Below are positions 56,003 through 64,000 of a stretch of 64,000 nt of DNA, in pieces (positions within the stretch are counted from its first letter, which is position 1; every line of letters begins with the position of its first letter). The position numbers and the translations under genes are program-made. A model generated the notes under the pieces. It worked only from the letters and a program-made list of their open reading frames with translations, had not been told where the DNA came from and searched no databases. Source of the stretch: JBDHWG01 sp046328525 (lineage in GTDB: Bacteria; Chloroflexota; Anaerolineae; Epilineales; JAHCIE01); NCBI GenBank assembly GCA_046328525.1, contig JAXLWK010000013.1, positions 62,001 to 126,000 of the forward strand. The letters run 5' to 3'.

Positions 56003-56355
56003 TATACAATCTCCAGGTTGATGCGCGTCCCCGGGCGGGCCACGCCCCGAATCAGTGTGCGGATGGCGTTGGCAACGCGGCCCTGCTTGCCGATGATCCG
56101 CCCCATGTCGTCCGGCGCGACCGACAGCTCGAGCACCGCGCCCGACGCGCCTATGCTCACCTGCTTGACGCCGACCTGCTCCACGTTGTCCACGAGGTTG
56201 CGGGCGACGTACTCGACCAGGCCGCGCGCCACCTCGACCGTCTCCGGGTCTATCTTGGCCGAGCGGTTGTCGCGCGGGCGCGCATCGCGGCCATAGCGCG
56301 TGTCACGCCCGCGTTGCCCGCCCCGCCCGCTGTTGCGATTTCCATACGGCGGCAT
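56002..56355 (-). CDS. khpA: KH-domain RNA-binding protein KhpA
   Basis: The protein has 117 residues, longer than the usual 75-80. The KH domain (about 38-117) has LVEYVARNLVDNVEQV and the RNA-binding loop GRIIGKQG (85-92). The first ~32 residues are an Arg/Gly/Asp/Tyr-rich extension (RGGQRGRDTRYGRDARPRD) that may add RNA affinity. It sits between rpsP and rimM with a 1-nt gap and overlap, a conserved order. Confidence 0.93.
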   Translation of the reverse strand: MPPYGNRNSGRGGQRGRDTRYGRDARPRDNRSAKIDPETVEVARGLVEYVARNLVDNVEQVGVKQVSIGASGAVLELSVAPDDMGRIIGKQGRVANAIRTLIRGVARPGTRINLEIV

Positions 56356-56356
56356 G

Positions 56357-56713
56357 TTAGGCCTCGCTTGGGGTGGGTGCAGCTTCGGCCGCCGGCGCTT
56401 CGACGACGGGCGCTTCGGCGACGGGCGCGGCCGCCGGAGCAGCCGCCGGGGTTTCGGCGGCGACAGGGGCAGCGTCGTACGCGCCGACCTTCTTGAGCAT
56501 GCGCTGCACGGCCTCGGTCGGCTGCGCGCCGTGGGCCAGCCAGTAGCGGGCGCGCTCCACGTTCACGACCACGGTTTCTGGCTCGGTGCGCGGGTTGTAG
56601 TGGCCGATGACCTCGAGGAACCGGCCGTCCCGGGGGGAGGTCGAGCTGGCGACGACGATACGATAGGAAGGTTGCTTCTTCGCGCCTACGCGGCGCAGGC
56701 GAATCTTGACCAC
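56357..56713 (-). CDS. rpsP: 30S ribosomal protein S16
   Basis: The protein has 118 residues from GTG 56713, with GGAGG about 10 nt upstream. The S16 core is residues 1-80 (VKIRLRRVGAKKQPSYRIVVASS, DGRFLEVIGHYNPRTEP, YWLAHGAQPTEAVQRMLKK). A ~38-residue Ala/Pro/Glu-rich tail follows (AAPVAEAPVVEAPAAEAAP), an unstructured extension not found in most S16 proteins. Second gene of the ffh operon, 150 nt after ffh across a family F palindrome. Confidence 0.96.
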   Translation of the reverse strand: MVKIRLRRVGAKKQPSYRIVVASSTSPRDGRFLEVIGHYNPRTEPETVVVNVERARYWLAHGAQPTEAVQRMLKKVGAYDAAPVAAETPAAAPAAAPVAEAPVVEAPAAEAAPTPSEA

Positions 56714-56832
56714 GGTTCTTGAGCCTCCACTTTATAATGAGCTGCCTGCCTTAGCCCCCAGTGGGCGTCCCCCGCGCGGGGAGAGAGGCACAGCGTGCCT
56801 TGAGCGCAGCAGCCTAGATACCTTGTCCATTC

Positions 56833-56860
56833 GTAGAGACGCGCCATGGCGCGTCTCTAC
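56833..56860. repeat. 28-bp perfect palindrome (family F), copy 2
   Basis: Identical to 2871-2898. It lies in the ffh-rpsP gap, about 10 nt past the ffh stop, so it would be a hairpin inside the operon mRNA. Confidence 0.9.
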
Positions 56861-56870
56861 TCACTCTACC

Positions 56871-58253
56871 TTAGCGGCGCGGCCGCAGCCCGCCACCGCC
56901 GCCCGGTGGTTCGTTGTCGAACAGCCCCGGCGGCAGACCCTTGGGCATGCGCCGGCCGCGGCCCATGGACTTCATGAGCTTCTGCATCTCCACGAACTGC
57001 CGCACCAGGTTGTTCACGTCCTGAACCGTCGTGCCGCTGCCGGCCGCGATGCGGCGCTTGCGGCTCCCGTTGAGGATCTTCGGGTTGCGGCGTTCCTCGC
57101 GCGTCATCGAGTAGATGATCGCCTCGACGCGCTTGAGGTCCTTGTCGTTGATGCCCCCGGCCGGCAATTGCTTCGTGAGTTGATTGATACCGGGGATCAT
57201 GTCGAGGATCTGGGTCAGCGGCCCCATTCGCTTGAGCTGCTGAAGCTGGCTTAGGAAGTCCTCGAAATCGAACTTGCCCTCCACCATCTTCTTGCTCGCC
57301 CGCTCCGCCTCCTCCTGGTCCATGGACATCTCGGCGCGCTCGATGAGGCTGAGCATGTCGCCCATGCCGAGGATGCGCGAGGCGATGCGGTCGGGGTAGA
57401 ACTGCTCCAGTGGCTCGATCTTCTCGCCGACGCCGATGTACTTGATAGGCACGCCGGTGACGTGGCGGATCGAGAGGGCCGCGCCGCCGCGCGAGTCGCC
57501 GTCCATTTTGGTGAGGATGAGGCCGGTGACGTCCGTGCGGCGGTGGAAGTCCTGCGCCACTCGCACCGCCTCCTGGCCGACCATCGAATCGACGACGAGC
57601 AGGGTCTCGACTGGGTTCGTTCGCGCCCGAATGTCCTCCAGCTCCTGCATCAGCGCCTCGTCAATGTTGAGGCGGCCAGAGGTGTCAATGATGACGACGT
57701 TGTAGTTGCTCTCACGGGCGCGGGCGAGGGCGTGGGCGGCGATGTCAGGCGGCGGCGGCGCGCTGCCCTCGCTGTGCACCGGCACCTCGACCTGCCGCCC
57801 TAGCACTTCGAGCTGGGTGATGGCGGCGGGGCGGCGGGTGTCGGCGGCGACGAGCAGGGGCCGCTGGCCGGAGCGCTTGAGCTGGAGGGCGAGCTTGGCC
57901 GCCGCCGTCGTCTTGCCGTGGCCCTGGAGGCCGACGAGCATGATGACGCTCGGCGGGACGCCGCCCAGGTTGAGCTTCGACGGCTCGCCCAGCAGCGCGA
58001 TCATCTCTTCGTTGACGATCTTGACGACCTGCTGCGCCGGCGTCAGGCTGCGCGTGACCTCGGCGCCGATGGCGCGCTCGCGCACCTTAGCGATGAATTC
58101 CTTGACGACTTTGAAATTGACGTCGGCTTCCAGGAGCGCCAGGCGCACCTGCTTGAGCGCCTCGTCAACATCGGCCTCCGTCAGGTGGCCTTTTGCGCCC
58201 AGTTTATCGAAAATCCCTTGCAGCCGTTCGGTCAGGTCTTCAAACATTGGCAT
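56871..58253 (-). CDS. ffh: Signal recognition particle protein Ffh
   Basis: The protein has 460 residues. N domain (about 1-90: FEDLTERLQGIFDKLGAKGHLTEADVDEALKQ), G domain with GLQGHGKT (108-115), DTRRPAAITQL, DTSGRLN and TKMDGDSRGGAAL, and a methionine-rich M domain (about 325-435) with FEDFLSQLQQLKRMG and GSRKRRIAAGSG that binds 4.5S RNA and signal peptides. It targets membrane proteins with FtsY. First gene of an operon ffh-rpsP-khpA-rimM. Confidence 0.97.
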   Translation of the reverse strand: MPMFEDLTERLQGIFDKLGAKGHLTEADVDEALKQVRLALLEADVNFKVVKEFIAKVRERAIGAEVTRSLTPAQQVVKIVNEEMIALLGEPSKLNLGGVPPSVIMLVGLQGHGKTTAAAKLALQLKRSGQRPLLVAADTRRPAAITQLEVLGRQVEVPVHSEGSAPPPPDIAAHALARARESNYNVVIIDTSGRLNIDEALMQELEDIRARTNPVETLLVVDSMVGQEAVRVAQDFHRRTDVTGLILTKMDGDSRGGAALSIRHVTGVPIKYIGVGEKIEPLEQFYPDRIASRILGMGDMLSLIERAEMSMDQEEAERASKKMVEGKFDFEDFLSQLQQLKRMGPLTQILDMIPGINQLTKQLPAGGINDKDLKRVEAIIYSMTREERRNPKILNGSRKRRIAAGSGTTVQDVNNLVRQFVEMQKLMKSMGRGRRMPKGLPPGLFDNEPPGGGGGLRPRR

Positions 58254-58317
58254 GGGCAGTCACCCTCACCCTTGCTACACACGACAACACAACGCCCCGC
58301 AAAGGGGGCGACACATA

Positions 58318-58346
58318 ATTGTACGCTGATATGGTCGGTCTGGCAA
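58318..58346 (-). promoter_or_regulatory. Promoter of the ffh-rpsP-khpA-rimM operon
   Basis: On the minus strand TTGCCA, 17-bp spacer, TACAAT. The leader carries a short hairpin CGCCCCCTTTGCGGGGCG. Confidence 0.75.
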
Positions 58347-58349
58347 ATG

Positions 58350-59806
58350 TTACGTCGCTTTGGTGCGCCCTGGCTCTTCCTCGCGCAGCGTCCGGCGCAT
58401 GATCTTGCCAATCATGCTCTTGGGCAGGTCGGCGCGGAACTCAACCTCCGACGGCACTTTGTACGCCGTCAGGCGCTCGCGGAAGTAGCTATCGAACTCC
58501 GCTGGCGTCGCCGTCGCGCCGTCCTTCAGCACGATGTACGCCTTGATGCGCTCCCCCTTGTACTCATCGGGAATGCCGACGGCGATGCCCTCCTTGACCT
58601 TCGGGTGCTGGTAGATAACCTCGTCAATCTCGCGCGGGAAGACGTTGAACCCGCCGACGATGATCAGCTCCTTCTTGCGGTCGGTGATGGTGAAGTAGCC
58701 GTCCTCGTCCATCAGCCCGATGTCACCGGTGTGCAGCCAGCCGTCCACAATCGTCCGCGCCGTCTCCGCCTCGTTCTTGTAGTAGCCGAGCATCATCGTC
58801 GGGCTGCGCAAGACAATCTCGCCTAGCTCGCCCGGCGGCAGGTCCCGCCCGTCGTCCAGGCCGACGATCTTGACCTCCACGTCCGGGAACGGGATGCCGA
58901 TGCTGCCGATCTTGTGCGCGCCGTGGTACGGGTTCGCCATGATCGCCGTCACCGCCTCCGTCAGCCCGTAGCCCTCGATCATGCGCGCCCCGGTCTTCGC
59001 CTCGAAGTTCTCCTTGATGGCCCGCGTCAGCGGCGCCGCGCCGACGAAGATGCCCTCCAGGCTGCTGAGGTCGTAGCGCCCGATGTCCGGCAGGTTGCTC
59101 AGGGCGACGAACATCGTCGGCACGCCGATGAAGAACGTCGGACGATATTTCTGGATGGCCTTGACCACGTCTGTCGCGTTGAAGCGCGGCATCAGGATCG
59201 TCGTCCCGCCGTGGAGGATGGGCGCATTCATGGTGACGCTCATGCCGAAGCCGTGGAACAGGGGCAGAACGGCCAGCATGCGCTCGTCGCCGCGCAGATT
59301 GCCCCACGCCGAGACCTGGTAGGCGTTGGCGACGCAGGCGTCGTGGGAGAGCATGATGCCCTTGGCGATGCCCGTCGTGCCGCCGCTGTAGATCAGCAGC
59401 GCCATGTCAGCCGGATCCACCGGGGCCGGGCGGAAGTCGGTCGGCGCGGGCCGGTCGGCGAGCGTCTTGAAGTCGAGCAGCGTCAGCCCCTTTCCCTGCC
59501 GCAGCATGCGCGACTCGCGCACCCGCTGGGCGACGCTGAGCGGGAAGGGCAGCGCGTCCGCCAGCCGCGCATAGATGACGCGCTTCAGCAGCGTCGCGTC
59601 CTTCAGCCGCGCGACCTTGTCCAGGAACAGGGGGATGGTGATGACCGTCTCGACGCCGGCGTCGGTCATTTGGAAGGTCAGCTCGCGCTCGGTGTACAGC
59701 GGGTTGAGGGGGACAACGACTGCGCCCGCCTTGAGGATGGCGTAGTAGGCGACGACGAACTGCGGCATGTTGGGCATGAGCAGCGCCACGCGGTCGCCGG
59801 GCCGAG
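58350..59806 (-). pseudogene. Acyl-CoA synthetase (AMP-forming), 5'-truncated
   Basis: The segment codes for about 485 residues of an adenylate-forming long-chain acyl-CoA ligase: PGDRVALLMPNMPQF, ALLIYSGGTTGIAKGIMLSH (ATP loop), EGYGLTEAV, and the C-terminal DGYFTITDRKKELIIVGGFNV and K in KSMIGKIMRR. The first ~75 residues of the family are absent; at 59800-59806 homology stops and the membrane-sensor gene, read in another frame, begins. The first usable start in frame is ATG 59777. Without its N-terminus the enzyme may not fold. Deletion or an assembly error is equally possible. Confidence 0.75.
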
Positions 59807-60358
59807 CGCCGCCGCCAGCGCAGCGACGACGAGCGTCACGCCCAGCGTTCCCAGCCACGCGACGCCGATCAGCAGCCCTAGCTCGTCTATGCGCCGCTCG
59901 ATCTCGCGCAGGGAGCGCCCGGCGACGACGAAGCCCGGCGCCGCGCCGTTCACGCGGGTGATAACCGTCGCCAGGCGCACGCCCGGCTGCGGCTGCCACG
60001 TGATGCGCGACTCACCCCCGGTTCGCACATTCTCCAGGACGCCCTGTGGTAGGGTCGGCGGCGCCCCGCCGAGACGCGCCGTGGATGCGACGACCTGCCC
60101 GGCGTCGTCGTAGATGATGGCGAATGGGGCCAGGCTCTTTGCCACATCCACCGGCGCGCCGACGAGGGCCGCCGGCGCCTGGCCGACTTCCAGCGCGGCG
60201 GCGGTGTCCTCGGCCATCTGCACCCCGGCGTCGTTGGCCGACAGGCGCAGGCTCTGCTGCGCGACGAGGTAGATCATGAACGCGAGCAGCGTCGCGGCGG
60301 CGGCCGGCGCGAGCCAGTAGCGCAGCACAGTCAGAATGAACGGCAGCACACCCTTCAT
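59800..60358 (-). pseudogene. Membrane sensor protein, 3'-truncated
   Basis: From ATG 60358 (GAGGAG 5 nt upstream) about 186 codons encode TM1 (about 14-33, LAPAAAATLLAFMIYLVAQQ), an extracytoplasmic sensor-like domain (FAIIYDDAGQVVASTARLGG), and TM2 (about 165-186). That is the N-terminal half of a histidine kinase or chemoreceptor-type protein. Past 59800 the frame continues only as out-of-frame ligase sequence to a stop at 59678. The signalling domain is lost. Confidence 0.65.
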
Positions 60359-60449
60359 GGCGACTCCTCTCTCTTGCTCGGCGGTTGGCGTTGCCCTCCC
60401 CACCTATTGAACGTTGTCACCCTTCCGTCCCTTCACCCACTGTGGGGGC

Positions 60450-60477
60450 TTGACCCTCAGCCTGCCTGACCTATAAT
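60450..60477 (+). promoter_or_regulatory. Promoter of the Uma2 gene
   Basis: TTGACC, 16-bp spacer, TATAAT. The leader is about 30 nt and has GGGAGAG before the ATG. Confidence 0.75.
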
Positions 60478-60515
60478 AACTTGACACGGCATTCGTCGGC
60501 GACGGGAGAGTCACA

Positions 60516-61142
60516 ATGACGACGAAACCAGTCCCAACGGAGTTCGAGGGGCCGGGCGAGCCGGCGTGGGAGATTGCGACGCTCTTCCCCGCTCAAGGCG
60601 CGTGGAGCGAGGGGGATTACCTCACGCTCGACACGAATCGCCTCATCGAATACTCAGCCGGGCGGGTCGAGGTGTTGCCCATGCCGACCGAGAAGCATCA
60701 AGCCATCGTCGCCTTTCTCTACATGCTCCTTTTCGCCCTTCGGCAGCGCGTGCCGGGCGCCGTCATGTTCGCCCCCTTCCCTGTGCGCCTGTGGCCTGGC
60801 AAATTCCGCGAACCAGACCTGGCTTTCATGCTGGCAGCGCATGCAGATCGGCGCTACAACGAATACTGGAGCGGCGCCGACCTGGTGATGGAAGTGGTCA
60901 GCGGGAGCGCGAAAGACCGCCAGCGTGACCTTGTCGTCAAGCGCGCCGAGTATGCGCAGGCTGGCATCCCTGAGTACTGGAGCATAGACCCCGAGGCCGA
61001 GAGCATCACCGTGCTCCGCCTCGCCGATGGGGCATACATTGAGCATGGGCAGTATGGCCGCGGGGCCGTTGCCACGTCTGCCACGCTCGAAGGGCTTCAG
61101 ACGCCGGTAGACGCCGTGCTCGACGCTGCGTCGCCACACTAG
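60516..61142 (+). CDS. Uma2-family PD-(D/E)XK nuclease-like protein
   Basis: The protein has 208 residues. The fold is a restriction-endonuclease-like core with D101 in REPDLAFM, E126 in LVMEVVSGSAKDR and K142 in VVKRAEYAQAG, followed by IPEYWSIDPE. Uma2 proteins are numerous in Chloroflexota and cyanobacteria, often several per genome, and have no settled function; a link to mobile elements has been suggested. Its stop overlaps the convergent repeat-protein gene by 4 nt. Confidence 0.92.
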   Translation: MTTKPVPTEFEGPGEPAWEIATLFPAQGAWSEGDYLTLDTNRLIEYSAGRVEVLPMPTEKHQAIVAFLYMLLFALRQRVPGAVMFAPFPVRLWPGKFREPDLAFMLAAHADRRYNEYWSGADLVMEVVSGSAKDRQRDLVVKRAEYAQAGIPEYWSIDPEAESITVLRLADGAYIEHGQYGRGAVATSATLEGLQTPVDAVLDAASPH

Positions 61143-61984
61143 CCGCGCGTAAACCAGAAGACGCTGCTGAAGTCGCCGTCGCGCACGAAGTACACCCGCA
61201 CCTCGCCCGTGTCCAGCCGCTCTCCCCGCTGTCCGATGAACGGCACGCCCCCCACCAACAGCCCAAACTCCGGCGAGTTCGGCACGAAGCCGTCGGCGAA
61301 CATGCGCTTCTGGAGGGCGGCGTTGGGGTTGAACTGGATGACCTGGGCGTTCTCGCCGGCCGCCAGGAGACCCGCCTCGGCGGCGTTGCGGGGGTTGGGG
61401 CGCTGGACGAAGGTGACGTTGGCGAAGTCGGGGACGGGGACGTAGTAGACGCGCACCAGTCCGGTCTGCAAGCTCTCGGCGCGCTGGCCGCCGAACTCGA
61501 CGCCGCTGAGGGAAACGCGGAACTCTGGCGAGTTGGGGACGAGGCCGTCGGCGAAGATGCGCTTCTGGAGAGCGGCGTTGGGGTTGAACTGCATGTTCTG
61601 CCGCCGCTCCGCCTCCGCCAGCAGCACCGGACCGACCGCCATGAGGCTCTGCGGCGTCGGCGTCACGGGCGTGGTCGTGACCTCGACCAGGAAGACGATG
61701 GTGGTTCGGGGCGTCGGGGTAACCGTGACCGGCGTGTTGACCGCCGCCGGTGGGGTGGCGGGCGGAGGTGGCAGGACGAGGTCGCCGCGACGGGTGGGCG
61801 GCCCGACAAAGCGCGACAGGGTCGGCGTCGGCGGCGCGCTTTGGAACGCCGGCGCGCTCGCCTCCGCCTCGTGACTACCTGGCGCGAGCGCCTGCTGCAT
61901 GAGAACGACGACGAGCAGGCCCACTGCCAGGAACAGGTACATCCTCGCGCCGCGTAGCTGCTTCAGCCAACGCCTCTCCTTCAT
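61139..61984 (-). CDS. Membrane-anchored protein with two NPNAALQKR modules (paralogue 1)
   Basis: The protein has 281 residues, behind GAGGAGGGA. The N-terminal signal anchor is at about 15-32, then a Pro/Thr linker (about 50-115), then two ~75-residue modules (121-195 and 206-280). Each module has LLAxxExxQxxQFNPNAALQKR, FADGxVPNSPEF, a G-V-x-F-x-GQR strand, and (T)G-V-RVYxVxxxDF. Modules 1 and 2 are clear duplicates. I recognise no named family. It is paralogous to 62755-63576. Confidence 0.75.
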   Translation of the reverse strand: MKERRWLKQLRGARMYLFLAVGLLVVVLMQQALAPGSHEAEASAPAFQSAPPTPTLSRFVGPPTRRGDLVLPPPPATPPAAVNTPVTVTPTPRTTIVFLVEVTTTPVTPTPQSLMAVGPVLLAEAERRQNMQFNPNAALQKRIFADGLVPNSPEFRVSLSGVEFGGQRAESLQTGLVRVYYVPVPDFANVTFVQRPNPRNAAEAGLLAAGENAQVIQFNPNAALQKRMFADGFVPNSPEFGLLVGGVPFIGQRGERLDTGEVRVYFVRDGDFSSVFWFTRG

Positions 61985-62089
61985 CCTGATCCCTCCTCAA
62001 TCTGTCTCATTTGCAGGACGTCGAATTTGGCCTACCATTATCGCCTTCATATGAACCGTCCCCTTTACCTCTCTCAAGGAGCACAGACC

Positions 62090-62689
62090 ATGCGTAAGTT
62101 GATCGTTGCTGAGTTCATGTCGTTAGATGGCGTCATGCAAGCCCCGGGCGGGCCGCAGGAAGACACCGAGGGTGGCTTCACGCATGGCGGCTGGACACGC
62201 CCATACTGGCACGATGATATTGGCGCCCACTTCTTCCAGGCGATGAGCGACTGCGACACGTTCCTGTTGGGCCGCAAGACCTGGCAGACGCACGCGGACG
62301 CCTTTGAACCCATGCCTGAGGGCGACCCGTTCGGCGATATCATGAACGGCAAGCGCAAATACGTCGTCTCGACCACGCTGAAATCAGCCGCCGCCTGGCG
62401 CAACTCCACCGTCATCCACGAGAACGTGGTCGAGGCGGTGCGCACGCTCAAGGAACAAGCCGGCCAGAACATCTACGTTGACGGCAGCAGTGTGCTGGTG
62501 CATACGCTGGCGCAGAACGATCTGGTGGATGAATACAGCTTGCTGGTCTACCCGGTCGTGCTGGGCGGCGGCAAGCGGGTCTTTCCGGATGGGTTCTACA
62601 CGGGCCTCAAACTGGTCGAGTCCAAAGCCTTCCCTTCCGGCGTCGTTCTGCTGCGCTACCAACCGGACAGCAACCAAGCGCCTGCCTGA
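62090..62689 (+). CDS. Dihydrofolate reductase-family (RibD C-terminal-like) protein
   Basis: The protein has 199 residues. ATG 62090 follows AAGGAG. The fold is shown by RKLIVAEFMSLDGVMQAPGG, DTFLLGRKTWQTHADAF, KYVVSTTLKSAAAWRNSTVI, IYVDGSSVLVHTLAQNDLVDEYSLLVYPVVLGGGKRVF. These proteins (YyaP/YwjB-like) bind NADPH and reduce unknown substrates rather than dihydrofolate. It lies on the opposite strand between the two repeat-protein paralogues. Confidence 0.92.
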   Translation: MRKLIVAEFMSLDGVMQAPGGPQEDTEGGFTHGGWTRPYWHDDIGAHFFQAMSDCDTFLLGRKTWQTHADAFEPMPEGDPFGDIMNGKRKYVVSTTLKSAAAWRNSTVIHENVVEAVRTLKEQAGQNIYVDGSSVLVHTLAQNDLVDEYSLLVYPVVLGGGKRVFPDGFYTGLKLVESKAFPSGVVLLRYQPDSNQAPA

Positions 62690-62754
62690 GACTGTGGCGC
62701 TTATGGGGGGTGACTCGTTCACCCCCTCAGCGTGACTCATCCTGCACCGGCAGC

Positions 62755-63576
62755 TCAGGGGCGAGTGAAGAAAAAGACGCTGCTGAAGTCGCCGTCGCGC
62801 ACAAAGTACACCCGCACCTCGCCCGTATCCAGCCGCTCCCCCCGCTGCCCGATGTAGGTCACGCCTCCCACATTCAACCCAAACTCCGACGAGTTCGGCA
62901 CGAAGCCGTCGCCGAACATGCGCTTCTGGAGCGCAGCATTGGGGTTGAACTGGATGACCTGGGCGTTCTCCCCCGCCGCCAAGAGACCCGCCTCGGCGGC
63001 GTTGCGGGGGTTGGGGCGCTGGACGAAGGTGACGTTGGCGAAGTTGGGGATGGCGACGTAGTACACGCGCACGAGGCCAGTAGCCAGGCTCTCCGCCCGT
63101 TGCCCGCCGAAGTCTGTGCCGTTGACGGTGACGCGGAACTCTGGGGAGTTGGGGACGAGGCCGTCGGCGAAGATGCGTTTCTGGAGGGCGGCGTTGGGGT
63201 TGAACTGCATGTTCTGCCGCCGCTCCGCCTCCGCCAGCAGCACCGGCCCGACCTGCTGCACATTGATCGCAGACGGCGTGACGGGGGTCTCGCGCAGCCC
63301 AATCGGCGTGCGTGTCGGCGCTGGGGTGAGCGTCACCGGCGTGCTGACGAGGGCCGGCGGGGTGGGTGGCGGCGTGATGGGCGAGATATTGCGCCGGGGC
63401 GGTCCGACGAACGCTGGGGCGGGCGTGGCGGTCATCTGGAAGGTAGGCGCGCTGGCTTCGGCCGGCTCAGCGGGTAGGGCGAGCCAGCGCACAACCAGGG
63501 CCAGGCTCATCAGGCCGACGAGCGCCGCGAGCGCGATCGCAGCCCGCCGCCAGGAGCGCGACAATGGACGTTGCAT
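62755..63576 (-). CDS. Membrane-anchored protein with two NPNAALQKR modules (paralogue 2)
   Basis: The protein has 273 residues, with GGGAGGTGA before ATG 63576. Layout is the same as in paralogue 1: basic start (MQRPLSRSWRRA), hydrophobic anchor (about 11-33), Pro/Thr linker (about 45-112), and two modules to the C-terminus. The modules are almost identical to those of 61139-61984 (differences such as EFRVTVNGTDFGGQR for EFRVSLSGVEFGGQR), while the linkers differ strongly. This points to a duplication or to gene conversion acting on the modules. Confidence 0.75.
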   Translation of the reverse strand: MQRPLSRSWRRAAIALAALVGLMSLALVVRWLALPAEPAEASAPTFQMTATPAPAFVGPPRRNISPITPPPTPPALVSTPVTLTPAPTRTPIGLRETPVTPSAINVQQVGPVLLAEAERRQNMQFNPNAALQKRIFADGLVPNSPEFRVTVNGTDFGGQRAESLATGLVRVYYVAIPNFANVTFVQRPNPRNAAEAGLLAAGENAQVIQFNPNAALQKRMFGDGFVPNSSEFGLNVGGVTYIGQRGERLDTGEVRVYFVRDGDFSSVFFFTRP

Positions 63577-63628
63577 ACATCACCTCCCTCGGTTCAGCTT
63601 GTTAATGTGTCACAAGGCCGGCCGTTTT

Positions 63629-63683
63629 GTAGTGACGACTTTAGTCGTTCCGAGGGCCGCAGAACGACTGAAGTCGTTACTAC
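63629..63683. repeat. Family H palindromic repeat
   Basis: Arms GTAGTGACGACTTTAGTCG and CGACTGAAGTCGTTACTAC around a CCGAGGGCCGCAG centre. A degenerate copy ends the ABC ATPase gene at 43851. Confidence 0.85.
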
Positions 63684-63712
63684 CGTCGCATCAACTCATA
63701 TGTCATGCGCCA

Positions 63713-64000
63713 TTACGGTGTCAGGCGGCGCGTGGCCTGCTCGATCATGCTGTCCAGGCTGCCGCATACGTCGCAGCGGTACAGGTGCGCGACCGCGTCC
63801 TCCTTGCTCCCCCCCGCCGCCGCGACCAGGCTGCCATCCGGGCTGAACGCGGCATCGGCCACACCGCGGATCGCGCCGCGCAGCACCGCGAGGCTCTTGC
63901 CGCTGGCCGCCTCCCAGATCCGTGCCGTGCCGTCTTCGCTGGCCGTGACGATCCAGCGGCCGCTGGGATCGAAGGCGGCGCTGTGGAGCAGATTCGTGTG
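63713..64000 (-). CDS. WD40-repeat protein, C-terminal part
   Basis: The last 95 residues of a gene that begins outside the window. Two WD40-type blades are visible: AAFDPSGRWIVTASEDGTARIWEAASGK and AAFSPDGSLVAAAGGSKEDAVAHLYRC (the second irregular). The end YRCDVCGSLDSMIEQATRRLTP has a CxxC and is typical of large bacterial WD40 proteins that carry a BTAD, TIR or NACHT domain in front; that part is not visible here. Confidence 0.88.
   Translation of the reverse strand, partial: HTNLLHSAAFDPSGRWIVTASEDGTARIWEAASGKSLAVLRGAIRGVADAAFSPDGSLVAAAGGSKEDAVAHLYRCDVCGSLDSMIEQATRRLTP

Noticed and set aside
58350..59999. Full-length acyl-CoA ligase reading frame of about 549 codons
   Set aside because: The first ~63 residues are Arg/Ala-rich shadow of the membrane-sensor gene, not ligase sequence; the homologous part starts at about 59806.

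Overview
The window is GC-rich (roughly two thirds G+C by eye), gene-dense bacterial DNA. The gene families point to Chloroflexota, probably Anaerolineae-like: an AlkZ-related winged-helix protein, ECF sigma plus DUF5667 pairs, HipA-kinase plus DUF3037, BTAD and NB-ARC regulators, GT39-type membrane glycosyltransferases, a YwiC-like protein, and large MacB/FtsX permeases. This is an inference from protein families; there is no rRNA or marker phylogeny here. No transposase, phage or CRISPR array was seen.

Layout. 1-6000: partial lipoprotein, secreted protein with a sortase-like MPTTG tail, AlkZ-related protein, MBL hydrolase, BTAD regulator (minus), GT4 glycosyltransferase and Wzz-like protein. 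6000-6330: a three-tRNA operon (Pro, Gly, Met) on the minus strand with its own promoter and terminator. 6380-13850: AIR-synthase-like enzyme, double ferritin-like Tat protein, secreted propeller-like protein, DedA protein, MoxR ATPase, orphan MazE-like antitoxin. 14096-19250: NB-ARC/TPR regulator, a repeat protein, an antitoxin with a decayed toxin, and an ECF sigma factor. 19671-31682: uvrC, a cNMP/bPH2 membrane protein, ECF sigma plus DUF5667, greA, lysS, ywiC-like, an APH-type kinase and glgA. 32048-42237: GIY-YIG nuclease, CoA-transferase/threonine synthase/ComB-like operon, a compact zinc-ribbon/Hsp20/YuzD-like/rhodanese operon running into an S9 peptidase and a GT39 protein, and a LysM protein. 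42453-47473: SGNH lipoprotein and ABC exporter. 47572-49682: an AT-richer restriction-modification pair that looks imported. 49903-55413: ThuA, SDR, HipA-kinase/DUF3037, MsrA, a second GT39 protein, Phd antitoxin. 55478-58253: ffh-rpsP-khpA-rimM translation/targeting operon. 58350-60358: a 5'-truncated acyl-CoA ligase fused out of frame to a truncated membrane sensor. 60516-64000: Uma2 nuclease, two paralogous anchored repeat proteins flanking a DHFR-like gene, and a partial WD40 protein.

The most distinctive feature is the density of non-autonomous palindromic repeats: at least eight families, many of them immediately upstream of start codons, some nested in one another. One composite element lies in frame inside a glycosyltransferase gene, and others encode the C-terminal tails of two more proteins. 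A second pattern is a set of genes whose -10 hexamer ends only 6-9 nt before the start codon, suggesting leaderless transcripts. A third is erosion of toxin-antitoxin loci, leaving antitoxins without toxins.
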